61,101 bases of DNA, taken from assembly GCA_905479325.1 (NCBI GenBank), contig CAJQLW010000058.1, forward strand, positions 1 through 61,101. The letters are read 5' to 3'. Each line of letters begins with the position of its first letter. The stretch's first letter is position 1. Under the pieces are notes generated by a model, which searched no databases, was not told the DNA's origin, and saw only the letters and a list, made by a program, of their open reading frames with translations. This DNA is from an uncultured Flavobacteriales bacterium (GTDB lineage Bacteria; Bacteroidota; Bacteroidia; Flavobacteriales_E; Vicingaceae). The translations under genes and the position numbers were made by a program. This document shows, piece after piece, positions 1 through 7,967 of this stretch.

Positions 1-126
1 TGGTCGAAAGAAATACTTGAAAAGAGTCAACAAATCCGTTTAAATTTGAGTCTTACTAAAGGAATATACATCATAAGAGCACATAACTCCGAAGGAATAA
101 TTCAGAAAAAACTATTGATAGAATGA
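1..126 (+). CDS. C-terminal end of a T9SS-sorted secreted protein (5' part outside window)
   Basis: Reading frame 1 is open from the first base to a TGA at 124-126 and encodes about 41 residues. The end has the pattern of a type IX secretion type A sorting tail: a short hydrophobic strand, Gly-Ile-Tyr-Ile-Ile, then a turn and a final Lys-Lys-Leu-Leu-Ile-Glu strand. The rest of the protein lies upstream of the window, so its main function cannot be told. Its stop overlaps the start of the next gene as ATGA (123-126), which suggests translational coupling of two T9SS cargo genes in one operon. Confidence 0.75.
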   Translation, partial: WSKEILEKSQQIRLNLSLTKGIYIIRAHNSEGIIQKKLLIE

Positions 127-2906
127 GATTACTTGCTTTTTTTAGCCTTATGGCTTGTTTAACTTTTGGCCATGCTCAGGGTAACCCTGAATTTGCTGTA
201 GGAGAAATTATTATAAAAATAAAACCAGAATACCGCAACAAGTGCCAGAAAACTGCAATTCTTATCCCTGAGATTGAAGCTACTGTTCAAAAAAATGCGA
301 TTACCGGCATTCAAAAACTTTTTCCGGAACATCAAGCCCCTTCTGCAAAAAGCCAAGGAACAAAACTTGTCGATCTATCGACCATGTATGTGGTTAAAAT
401 AGATCCTCTTGCTAACACTCAAAAAATAATTGCTGAATTTAAAAACAATAAATCTATTTTATATGCTGAAGAAAAGGTTATCAATGAAGTTACCTACACT
501 CCAAACGACACCTTGCTCGGAAGTCAGTGGTACATTGGGGCAGTTGATCTTTTTCGAGCTTGGGACATACAGCAAGGCGACACAAACGTAGTAATTGCTT
601 TTACTGATACCGGAACCGATACTGACCACCCTGATATGGTGGACAATTATGCCTACAATTACAATGACCCGGTAAATGGCGTAGACGATGATGGCGACGG
701 ATACATCGATAATTTTTTAGGATGGGATGTTGCAGACAATGACAACGATGCAGGTTTTGGATTGTTTGGCCACGGCATAAATGTAGGCGGTTTAATCGGT
801 GCCGTTACAGATAACATAACCGGTATTTCAGGCGCGGGTTTCAAAACAAAACTTTTACCCATTAAAATAGATCAGTCTTCTACTGGTCAATTAACAGCCG
901 CTTACGAAGGAATTGTGTACGCTGCAGACCAAGGAGCATTTATCATTACAAATTCATGGGGTAGCACAGTATACAGACAATATGCACAAGACATAGTAAA
1001 TTATGCTGCATTGAACAAAGGCTGTTTGGTTATCGCTGCCACTGGAAATAATGGCTTTGAAAATCGTTTTTACCCGGCGGCCTACGAGAATGTGCTTTCT
1101 GTAGGGTCACTTTCAGCTGCAGATACGGTAAAAGCAAATTCTAATTTTGGCTATTGGGCAGACATTATGGCTCCCGGAGAAAACATGCTCACCACCAATG
1201 CAATTGGAGGTTACGGAGTAAATGGCGGAACTTCTATGGCAGCTCCGGTTGTTGCAGGGATTGCAGGTTTAGTTAAGGCTCAATTCCCAAACTACACATG
1301 GCAACAGGTTACTGAACAAATTCTCAATAACGGCGATAACATTGACCGCTTCAACCCCTCATCCTATGCCGGAAAAATTGGCGTTGGTAGAGTTAACGCC
1401 TTCCGCGCTGTTTCAGATTCAAGCAAACCAGGAATTATTTTCCAAAACAAATTAATCTCTGACAAAAACGATGAAACCTTTGTAGTTGGAGATACCCTAA
1501 GAATTTCGGGCGCTTTTATGAATTGGTTGAAGAGTGCAACGAATGTGTCAATTAACATTACCACAATTGGCAACAAACTTCAATCACTCAACTCAAATCT
1601 GAACATAGGAGGATTAAACTCTCTCGATTCCGTTTCAATTCGTAATAACCCATTCGAGTTTGTGATTAATCAAGGGGTTGGCTTCAATGAATTGATTGAA
1701 TTTGAAATAAATATTTCAGCTGATAACTATAGTAAAAAGCAATACTTTGCTACCATAGTAAACATTGATTACTTAACAATTGAAGACAACAACTTAAGAA
1801 TTACATTAAGCAGTGACGGAGGATTAGGCTACGCAGGTCTTAATTCTGCCCAAGGCGAAGGAATAAAGTTTAGAAACGGAAACTCTCTGCTATACGAAGG
1901 GAGTCTTTTGATTGGTGCCTCTAACGGACTAATTGCGAATAAATTTAGAGCGGTAGGATCTCAAGATTCTGATTTCGATACCCAAAACCCCATTCGTTCA
2001 ATCACTGCAAAATCTGCTGATTACGAATATTTCACATCGTTTAATTATGTAAACAACGCTAGTAATCAACTAATCATAGAGAATAAATGTTACGTATATG
2101 ATCATCCGTTAGCGCAGAACTCTATTGTTTACGAGTACAAAATAACGAATCAAGGCAGTTCCACTTACAATAACCTGTACGCTGGATTAATAATGGATTG
2201 GGACATATTCAACTTCTCAAACAACAGAGTTCGGTATGACCCTGTAAGGCACATGGGAATTAGTTATGCTACAGATTCGAATCTTTTCTGCGCTGTTCGG
2301 CCTGTTTTAATGGACACTTCACTGTCAACCACACACTATGGAATAGATAACATCGGAGGTGGAGCCGGCGGTGTAGACATTTCTAATAACAATTTTACCG
2401 ACGCAGAAAAATATCAAGTACTGTCAACCAATAGAGGTTTTGCAGGTGCAGGTTCACCTTCCGGAAACGATATTTTAGATGTAAACTCTATAGGCCCAGT
2501 AACACTTCGGCCCGGGGAGCACTTCTTCGCAAGTTTTATTGTTTCTGTTGGCGAATCTTTACAAGCCGTGGAAATTGAAAGTGACACAGTAAAGAACTTG
2601 TATGAAGAAATAGTCCTCTCAAATAGAGGAATTCAAAATAACAACATAACCAATAACTTATTGCTGTACCCCAACCCTGCTTCAAACTTAATTAGCGTTT
2701 CGCTAGATATAAACCGTAAAGACAACTTGAGCTTAACTGTTTTCGACTTAAAAGGAAGATCAGTAGTTTCGATCCCCACCGTTGCTTTCCAAAGAGGAAG
2801 AAATACAGTACCAGTAGAAACCTCTGAGCTAGAAAATGGTATTTATATCCTAGAAATTGAAGGAGAAGAATTATTATTGCAACAAAAATTTATCGTTGTA
2901 CATTAA
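123..2906 (+). CDS. Secreted subtilisin-like serine protease (S8) with T9SS sorting domain
   Basis: 927-residue predicted secreted peptidase. Residues 1-18 form a signal peptide ending Gly-His-Ala-Gln. The S8 catalytic triad is visible: Asp162 (in FTDTGTDTDHPD), His217 (in GHGINVGG, where the usual HGTHVAG is altered) and Ser371 (in GTSMAAPVVAG). The oxyanion Asn is near 309. An acidic DDDGDGYIDN loop between Asp and His probably binds calcium. After the protease domain come about 400 residues of beta-rich sequence. The last ~75 residues (from LLYPNPASN) are a type A T9SS sorting domain, so the enzyme is expected to cross the outer membrane and be released or anchored at the surface. It is preceded by another T9SS tail (ATGA overlap) and followed after 15 nt by a phosphoesterase. 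The substrate is unknown. Confidence 0.9.
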   Translation: MRLLAFFSLMACLTFGHAQGNPEFAVGEIIIKIKPEYRNKCQKTAILIPEIEATVQKNAITGIQKLFPEHQAPSAKSQGTKLVDLSTMYVVKIDPLANTQKIIAEFKNNKSILYAEEKVINEVTYTPNDTLLGSQWYIGAVDLFRAWDIQQGDTNVVIAFTDTGTDTDHPDMVDNYAYNYNDPVNGVDDDGDGYIDNFLGWDVADNDNDAGFGLFGHGINVGGLIGAVTDNITGISGAGFKTKLLPIKIDQSSTGQLTAAYEGIVYAADQGAFIITNSWGSTVYRQYAQDIVNYAALNKGCLVIAATGNNGFENRFYPAAYENVLSVGSLSAADTVKANSNFGYWADIMAPGENMLTTNAIGGYGVNGGTSMAAPVVAGIAGLVKAQFPNYTWQQVTEQILNNGDNIDRFNPSSYAGKIGVGRVNAFRAVSDSSKPGIIFQNKLISDKNDETFVVGDTLRISGAFMNWLKSATNVSINITTIGNKLQSLNSNLNIGGLNSLDSVSIRNNPFEFVINQGVGFNELIEFEINISADNYSKKQYFATIVNIDYLTIEDNNLRITLSSDGGLGYAGLNSAQGEGIKFRNGNSLLYEGSLLIGASNGLIANKFRAVGSQDSDFDTQNPIRSITAKSADYEYFTSFNYVNNASNQLIIENKCYVYDHPLAQNSIVYEYKITNQGSSTYNNLYAGLIMDWDIFNFSNNRVRYDPVRHMGISYATDSNLFCAVRPVLMDTSLSTTHYGIDNIGGGAGGVDISNNNFTDAEKYQVLSTNRGFAGAGSPSGNDILDVNSIGPVTLRPGEHFFASFIVSVGESLQAVEIESDTVKNLYEEIVLSNRGIQNNNITNNLLLYPNPASNLISVSLDINRKDNLSLTVFDLKGRSVVSIPTVAFQRGRNTVPVETSELENGIYILEIEGEELLLQQKFIVVH

Positions 2907-2921
2907 GCGAAGTATAGGCTC

Positions 2922-3617
2922 ATGAAAAAATTACGTTCTGCCTATGTCGAGAAGCCGATTCACGGCAGAAGACTAGTTATTTCGGACATTCACGGCTGCA
3001 GCAAAACCTTCAAAAAGCTTTTGAAACAAGTTGAACTCACCAAAGATGATCAACTTTTTATTTTAGGTGACGCGATCAATAAAGGACCACATTCTGACAA
3101 AGTATTGAATCGTATTCTAAAACTAAAAGCACAGGGTTACTCTGTGTTCTTTTTAAGAGGAAACCATGAGCAAATTATACTAAATACAAAAAACAAAGCA
3201 TTAGGTCAGCAAAAACGGATTCTAAAAAGTTTAAAAGCGCTTAACCTACTTGAAGGCAAAACAATAAATCCAACTTATTTCGAGCTACTTAAAAAAAGCT
3301 TTCACTTTATTGAAACAGACAAGCACTTTCTAGTTCATGCAGGGTTTAACGACAAAGAAAACACATATTTGGACAAGAAAGCTATGTTGCAGATTAGAAG
3401 TTTTGAGTATGATGCAATTCTATTCAAAAACAAACAGATCATTGTTGGACACACCCCTTTGACATTTGAAAAAATTCAGAAACGAATTAATAAAAAGAAA
3501 GCAATTATCTGCATCGATAATGGTTGTGTAAATTTTAACACTGAAGGTCAAGGTAAATTAATTTGTTTTAACCTCGATGAAAATACAATTCACACCCAAA
3601 GTTATTGTGAGGCGTAA
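2922..3617 (+). CDS. Metallophosphoesterase, Ser/Thr phosphatase or ApaH-like
   Basis: 231-residue cytoplasmic calcineurin-like phosphoesterase. The metal-binding blocks come in the usual order: SDIHG (Asp22, His24), GDAINKG (Asp50; the family GDxxDRG with Asn and Lys in place of Asp and Arg), RGNHE (Asn81, His82), VHAGF (about residue 139) and GHTPL (about 177). Such proteins are PPP-family protein phosphatases or symmetrical diadenosine tetraphosphatases, and sequence alone does not decide between them. The gene starts 15 nt after the subtilisin gene, probably in the same transcript, and ends at a strong hairpin shared with convergent rpsT. Confidence 0.85.
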   Translation: MKKLRSAYVEKPIHGRRLVISDIHGCSKTFKKLLKQVELTKDDQLFILGDAINKGPHSDKVLNRILKLKAQGYSVFFLRGNHEQIILNTKNKALGQQKRILKSLKALNLLEGKTINPTYFELLKKSFHFIETDKHFLVHAGFNDKENTYLDKKAMLQIRSFEYDAILFKNKQIIVGHTPLTFEKIQKRINKKKAIICIDNGCVNFNTEGQGKLICFNLDENTIHTQSYCEA

Positions 3618-3618
3618 A

Positions 3619-3653
3619 CAAAAAAGGCCTTTCCAATGGAAAGGCCTTTTTCA
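3619..3653. terminator. Bidirectional intrinsic terminator between phosphoesterase gene and rpsT
   Basis: A perfect stem (AAAAAGGCCTTTCC, 3-nt loop, GGAAAGGCCTTTTT) has an A tract on the left and a T tract on the right, so it can end transcription from both sides of two convergent genes. Confidence 0.85.
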
Positions 3654-3669
3654 AATAATCTTCTATTTA

Positions 3670-3921
3670 TTAAATAGCATTCACGTGCTTAGTTAACTTA
3701 GACTTTATGTTTGCAGCTTTATTTTTGTGAATAATATTCTTTTTAGCTAATCGATCTATCATACTAACAACTTTTGGCAAGCTTACAGAAGCTTCTTTTT
3801 TGTCTTTAGTTTTTCTTAGGTTAGCAATTGCATTACGAGTAGTCTTTGCATAATATCTATTTTGCAAATTTCTTTTTCTTGACTGTCTGATTCTCTTTAA
3901 TGCCGACTTATGATTAGCCAT
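3670..3921 (-). CDS. rpsT: 30S ribosomal protein S20
   Basis: 83-residue, very basic protein that binds 16S rRNA in the body of the small subunit. It begins MANHKSALKRIRQSRKRNLQNR, the conserved S20 N-terminus, and is full length for the family. It lies 19 nt downstream of tRNA-Glu on the same strand, so both are probably made from the promoter ahead of the tRNA. The gene ends at the hairpin shared with the convergent phosphoesterase gene. Confidence 0.97.
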   Translation of the reverse strand: MANHKSALKRIRQSRKRNLQNRYYAKTTRNAIANLRKTKDKKEASVSLPKVVSMIDRLAKKNIIHKNKAANIKSKLTKHVNAI

Positions 3922-3940
3922 AATATTATTTTATTTTTTG

Positions 3941-4012
3941 CAGTCCGTAGGGGAATCGAACCCCTGTTACCAGGATGAAAACCTGGCGTCCTAACCCCTA
4001 GACGAACGGACC
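3941..4012 (-). tRNA. tRNA-Glu (anticodon UUC)
   Basis: The reverse complement folds as a 72-nt cloverleaf. The acceptor stem is GGTCCGT/ACGGACT with a G-U first pair. The D arm holds TAGGGGTTAGGAC, the anticodon stem is CCAGG/CCTGG with loop TTTTCAT (anticodon TTC), and the T arm is CAGGG GTTCGAT CCCTA-like. The 3' CCA is not encoded. It stands directly upstream of rpsT. Confidence 0.95.
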
Positions 4013-4039
4013 GTATGTTGTTCCAAAAAATTTGGAGTG

Positions 4040-4047
4040 CAAATGTA
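4040..4047 (-). promoter_or_regulatory. -7 promoter box for tRNA-Glu/rpsT
   Basis: TACATTTG on the minus strand fits the Bacteroidota -7 consensus TAnnTTTG and lies 27 nt before the tRNA 5' end. No clear -33 TTG was found at the usual spacing. Confidence 0.5.
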
Positions 4048-4214
4048 CTAGAAATTTAAATATTGAAAAACTTTTTTGGAAAAATTTTAAATAATTTTTT
4101 AGTCGAATCTTACAATTTCGTCAAACAAATGAAATTCTGACAATTACGACGAATAAAAACAAATACTTTATTTTGCAATCTTAAAAAAATTCCGTTTTAC
4201 TAAAGTAGTAAAAA

Positions 4215-5657
4215 TTGATAAAAGTCATTTCAAAAAACATACTATTCATTATAAGTTATTTAACACTATGTTATGCTTTTGGATATGATGAAATCCTTTC
4301 AATGAACCCAAGTGGAGATCACATTTGGAGACCATCTGATGGATTATCTATGGCATATACCTACTATTCAGAAGGAAATGACTTTTTAGAACCTAAAATA
4401 CTCAACCAGCCGGGCAATGATGGACGAGCTGTCGGAGAATTTCCAATACTATATTTTGGAGTTGCACAACTTTATAAGGTTTTTGGTCAAAGTGATTCAA
4501 TTTACCGCTTGACCTGTTGGATTATTGGATTCTTAGGCTATTTTGCACTTTTTAAGACGATAGAGGGAGTCTTAGGAGATTTTAAATGGGGGATTATCAT
4601 TTCTCTTTTAACATTCACTTCACCCATTCTCATTTTTTACGGCATCAGCTTCTTACCGGACCCAATATCACTATCATTTGTATTCATTTCGTATTTTTTC
4701 CTGCATCGTTATAGTAAACGAAAAAAGCTTGTTTACTATACTTTAGGAATGTTATTCATGACATTAGCAGCCTTAATCAAAATAACAAGTCTATTATCTT
4801 TTATTGCCATATTTACGGGTATTGCCATTGAGCATATTTCAAATAAAAAGGCAGTTAAGTTAAATTGGAGATTAATCTCAATTACTACCATAGCAATTCT
4901 TCCCATTGTGGCTTGGATATTTTTTTCAAAAAACTACAATCTACTAAATGAAACAAGCTATTTTTTCTTAAGAATAGCTCCAATTTGGGAACTCTCTTAT
5001 GACGAATTTTGGATTACGGTAGACCATATTTCAAATTGGACTCGTGAATACTTTTATCCAACAGGTAGACATCTAACTTATATCATTGCAACACTAATTG
5101 TCCTGCCAATTTTTAAAAAAAGCTTAGGCAAGTCAATATATTATGGCTACTTGTTTAGCGTAATCGGCTTTATCATTTTTATGATTTTATTTTTTCAACA
5201 ATTTAAAAATCATGACTATTACATAATTCCACTCTTATTTGTTATCCCTTTTACTTTTACTATTTTCCTGTTAAAATTTAGTTTTTTTATAAATAAATCA
5301 AATGCCACAAAATACACTTCTCAACTTGTTTTAACATTGTTGCTAATTGCAAGTGCTGTTTATGCAACAAACAGAACAGAGAAACGATTTAACAAACAGA
5401 CGGATTGGGTTTACGAGGAGCTTTATAATTTTGAACATCCAATCGAAAATTTTGGTATAGAGCAAACAGACTTAGTAATCATACCTGCAGACCCAAGCCC
5501 CAATATTAATTTGTACGCCATAAAAATGAAAGGGTGGACAAAATATAATGTGGGAGAGTCTGTTTTAAAAATCGACGACGCTATAGCCAAAGGAGCAAAA
5601 TGGATGATTTTGCCTAATCGTAATACCTTACAAACCGGTTATTTAGAAAATATTTAA
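4215..5657 (+). CDS. GT-C fold membrane glycosyltransferase (GT39/ArnT-like), C-terminus frameshifted
   Basis: 480 residues with about ten hydrophobic segments. The N-terminal first loop has the GT-C signature, here GDHIWRPSDGLSMA followed by a conserved segment with EFPILYFGVAQLYKVFG. Relatives transfer sugars from polyprenyl-phosphate donors to lipids or proteins on the outer face of the inner membrane; the substrate here is unknown. An in-frame TAA lies three nucleotides before the start and no ATG occurs near the N-terminus, so the TTG at 4215 is the likely start. The frame ends early at 5655-5657. Family-like C-terminal residues continue in the -1 frame to 5722 (see separate entry), so the gene has a 1-nt deletion or the assembly has an error. 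Confidence 0.75.
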   Translation: MIKVISKNILFIISYLTLCYAFGYDEILSMNPSGDHIWRPSDGLSMAYTYYSEGNDFLEPKILNQPGNDGRAVGEFPILYFGVAQLYKVFGQSDSIYRLTCWIIGFLGYFALFKTIEGVLGDFKWGIIISLLTFTSPILIFYGISFLPDPISLSFVFISYFFLHRYSKRKKLVYYTLGMLFMTLAALIKITSLLSFIAIFTGIAIEHISNKKAVKLNWRLISITTIAILPIVAWIFFSKNYNLLNETSYFFLRIAPIWELSYDEFWITVDHISNWTREYFYPTGRHLTYIIATLIVLPIFKKSLGKSIYYGYLFSVIGFIIFMILFFQQFKNHDYYIIPLLFVIPFTFTIFLLKFSFFINKSNATKYTSQLVLTLLLIASAVYATNRTEKRFNKQTDWVYEELYNFEHPIENFGIEQTDLVIIPADPSPNINLYAIKMKGWTKYNVGESVLKIDDAIAKGAKWMILPNRNTLQTGYLENI

Positions 5658-5722
5658 AGAATCCTGTATTCGAAAAAAATGGTATTCTATTTTATGACCT
5701 ACAACCTAATCCTCGAAACTAA
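5654..5722 (+). other. Out-of-frame C-terminal tail of the GT-C gene
   Basis: Reading from TTA at 5654 gives LKNPVFEKNGILFYDLQPN and then RN-stop at 5720-5722. This resembles the normal C-terminus of this glycosyltransferase family and joins smoothly to the upstream YLENI if one T is added to the TTTAAA run. The tail then overlaps the convergent gene at 5706 by 17 nt. Confidence 0.65.
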
Positions 5723-6392
5723 ATTTAAATCCAACCCGCTTACCGGTTTTTAGTCGCATTCCTGAAGCTTCATTTAACAACTGACCTACGGATATCTCTT
5801 GAACATGTTGATATGGAGGAGTAAATAAATCAAAATCCATGGAGTAAAGAATAGCTTGTTGAACAATATGCAAGACATCCTTTTCATTCATTTGTTGACT
5901 TACGAAGTCATTATGAATAAAGTTCAACTGTCTTTTTCCTTCAACAAAAAAATGGTCTTCCTTATTAATAAACACTCTCCCTATTAAATAGCCACTATCG
6001 TCGTATCGATTATACTTTAATGAATCTGCTAGAAAATTGTAAATATTAATGATACCACAATAACTCCTAGATGGATCGTCTTTTAAATACGAAGTTTTCC
6101 AAAGTGGATTGGATTTATCAAAGTCAAAAACATTGGTGTGCATGTGAAACAAAATCACATCTCCCCCTATTTTTAATTGGAATTCAAAATGTCCTTTCTC
6201 TTGATAGATGATGTTGACACCATCATCAAAACTCGCAGCTTCTTTTACTAAATTCTCAACTACATGTTTTGAATTCTCTTTAAACTGTTGAAATGCTTCT
6301 AACGTATTTCTGTATATCCTCTGTTTTAATGACGCTTTGTTTTTAACTGTGTTGACAATTTTTTCAAAGTCTGATTGATCTTTCTTTTCCAT
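5706..6392 (-). CDS. Conserved-looking hypothetical protein downstream of proS
   Basis: 228 residues from the ATG at 6392, which stands 2 nt after the proS stop. The frame is open further upstream, but that part overlaps proS and is not credible as coding. I do not recognise a named family. The protein is soluble, with no signal peptide or membrane segment. It has a charged, helical N-terminal third with Lys/Glu/Gln (residues 1-60) and a mixed alpha/beta remainder with many aromatic residues. The tight spacing implies translational coupling with proS, but no function can be assigned. Confidence 0.75.
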   Translation of the reverse strand: MEKKDQSDFEKIVNTVKNKASLKQRIYRNTLEAFQQFKENSKHVVENLVKEAASFDDGVNIIYQEKGHFEFQLKIGGDVILFHMHTNVFDFDKSNPLWKTSYLKDDPSRSYCGIINIYNFLADSLKYNRYDDSGYLIGRVFINKEDHFFVEGKRQLNFIHNDFVSQQMNEKDVLHIVQQAILYSMDFDLFTPPYQHVQEISVGQLLNEASGMRLKTGKRVGFKFSFED

Positions 6393-6394
6393 AA

Positions 6395-7873
6395 CTAATA
6401 TGCTTTTGCAAATATCACTCTTTGCGAAGATGGTTTGCCGGTAACCATGCACTTCCCTTCTTCTTTCTTTGCTGTAAAAGGCAAACAACGAATAGTTGCT
6501 TTCGTTTCCTTCTTAATTAACTCCTCTGTCTCTGCGGTTCCGTCCCAATGAGCGTAAATAAACCCACCTTTCTTTTCTAAAATGGTTTTAAACTCTTCAT
6601 AAGAATCCGCTTTATGTGTTTTCTCTTCTCTAAAATCGATTGCTCTTTGATACAAGTTAGTCTGAATATTTTCCAGCAAATGGTTTACTTTGTTCGCAAT
6701 ATCGTTCTGTTCGTAAATTTTCTTCTCGAGAGTGTCTCGTCGTGCAAGTTCTAAATTCCCTGCCTCCAAATCTCTCATTCCCATAGCAATTCTAATTGGA
6801 ACACCTTTTACTTCATACTCAGCAAATTTCCAACCTGGCTTATGCGAATCTCGATCATCTAGCTTAACAGAAATACCAGCAGCTTCCAGCTCTAACTTAA
6901 TCTCCTTCATTCTAGCAACAACAGCCTCTTTTTGCTCTTCGCCTTTATAAATAGGAATCATTACAACTTGGTAAGGTGCTAATTTTGGTGGAAGCACCAA
7001 TCCATTATCATCAGAATGAGTCATAATTAAGGCACCCATTAATCGAGTTGAAACTCCCCAAGAAGTTGCCCACACATATTCTTGAGTACCTTCCTTAGTC
7101 GCAAATTTTACATCGAAGGCTTCTGCAAAGTTTTGACCTAAAAAGTGAGAAGTTCCGGCCTGTAAGGCTTTCCCATCTTGCATCATTGCTTCAATACAAT
7201 AAGTATCTTCAGCACCGGCAAAGCGTTCACTTTCTGACTTTACCCCTTGGATCACTGGCATGGCCATCCATTCTTGAGCAAATTTAGCATATACCTCTAC
7301 CATCAGTTTAGTCTCCGTTAATGCTTCCTCTTTTGTAGCGTGCGCAGTATGTCCTTCTTGCCATAAAAATTCGGCAGTTCTTAAAAACAACCTTGTTCTC
7401 ATCTCCCAGCGAACCACATTTGCCCACTGATTTACAAGTATAGGTAAATCACGGTAAGACTGAATCCAACCTTTATATGTGTTCCAAATTATAGCTTCTG
7501 AAGTTGGTCGAACTACAAGTTCTTCTTCTAGTTTTGCATTTTCATCAACGATTAACTTTCCTGGATTATCAGGATCTGTTTTTAGCCTGTAATGCGTTAC
7601 AACTGCACATTCTTTAGCAAAACCCTCTGCATTTTTCTCTTCCGCTTCAAACAAACTCTTTGGAACAAAAAGAGGAAAATATGCATTTTCATGACCCGTT
7701 TCCTTGAACATTTTATCAAGTTGGGCTTGCATTTTTTCCCAGATTGCATAACCGTATGGCTTTATTACCATACATCCTCTAACCGCCGAGTGCTCAGCTA
7801 AATCAGCACGACCTACAATCTCATTGTACCATTGAGAATAATCTTCTTCTCTTGTTGGGAGTCCTTTTGCCAT
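6395..7873 (-). CDS. proS: Prolyl-tRNA synthetase, archaeal/eukaryotic-type (ProS type 3)
   Basis: 492 residues. It charges tRNA-Pro with proline in the cytoplasm. Class II motifs are clear: the motif 1 region around [18 protein letters not shown], motif 2 in [10 protein letters not shown]...[10 protein letters not shown], and motif 3 near [19 protein letters not shown]. There is no large editing insertion, and the chain ends in the tyrosine-terminated C-terminal domain (AKAY) typical of the short archaeal/eukaryotic-type ProRS. Two cysteines remain in the C-terminal domain, too few for a complete four-Cys zinc site. It is followed after 2 nt by the hypothetical gene and diverges from a lipoprotein gene. 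Confidence 0.96.
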   Translation of the reverse strand: MAKGLPTREEDYSQWYNEIVGRADLAEHSAVRGCMVIKPYGYAIWEKMQAQLDKMFKETGHENAYFPLFVPKSLFEAEEKNAEGFAKECAVVTHYRLKTDPDNPGKLIVDENAKLEEELVVRPTSEAIIWNTYKGWIQSYRDLPILVNQWANVVRWEMRTRLFLRTAEFLWQEGHTAHATKEEALTETKLMVEVYAKFAQEWMAMPVIQGVKSESERFAGAEDTYCIEAMMQDGKALQAGTSHFLGQNFAEAFDVKFATKEGTQEYVWATSWGVSTRLMGALIMTHSDDNGLVLPPKLAPYQVVMIPIYKGEEQKEAVVARMKEIKLELEAAGISVKLDDRDSHKPGWKFAEYEVKGVPIRIAMGMRDLEAGNLELARRDTLEKKIYEQNDIANKVNHLLENIQTNLYQRAIDFREEKTHKADSYEEFKTILEKKGGFIYAHWDGTAETEELIKKETKATIRCLPFTAKKEEGKCMVTGKPSSQRVIFAKAY

Positions 7874-7913
7874 TTGTGGTATAAAATTTGTTTGTATAAT
7901 GAAAAATCGAAGA

Positions 7914-7921
7914 CAAAAGTA
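7914..7921 (-). promoter_or_regulatory. -7 promoter box for proS
   Basis: TACTTTTG on the minus strand matches TAnnTTTG and lies 40 nt before the proS start, within the divergent proS/lipoprotein spacer. No good -33 element was seen. Confidence 0.45.
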
Positions 7922-7967
7922 TCAAATACTTGCTGCTTACGTTAACGAAAACTTTAAAATAAACGCC

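Noticed and set aside
5648-5662. Programmed -1 frameshift in the GT-C gene
   Set aside because: The zero-frame codons AAT ATT TAA do not form an X XXY YYZ slippery site, and no downstream pseudoknot was recognised.
6393-6488. N-terminal extension of the gene downstream of proS
   Set aside because: It would overlap the coding end of proS by about 95 nt; the ATG at 6392 gives normal operon spacing.
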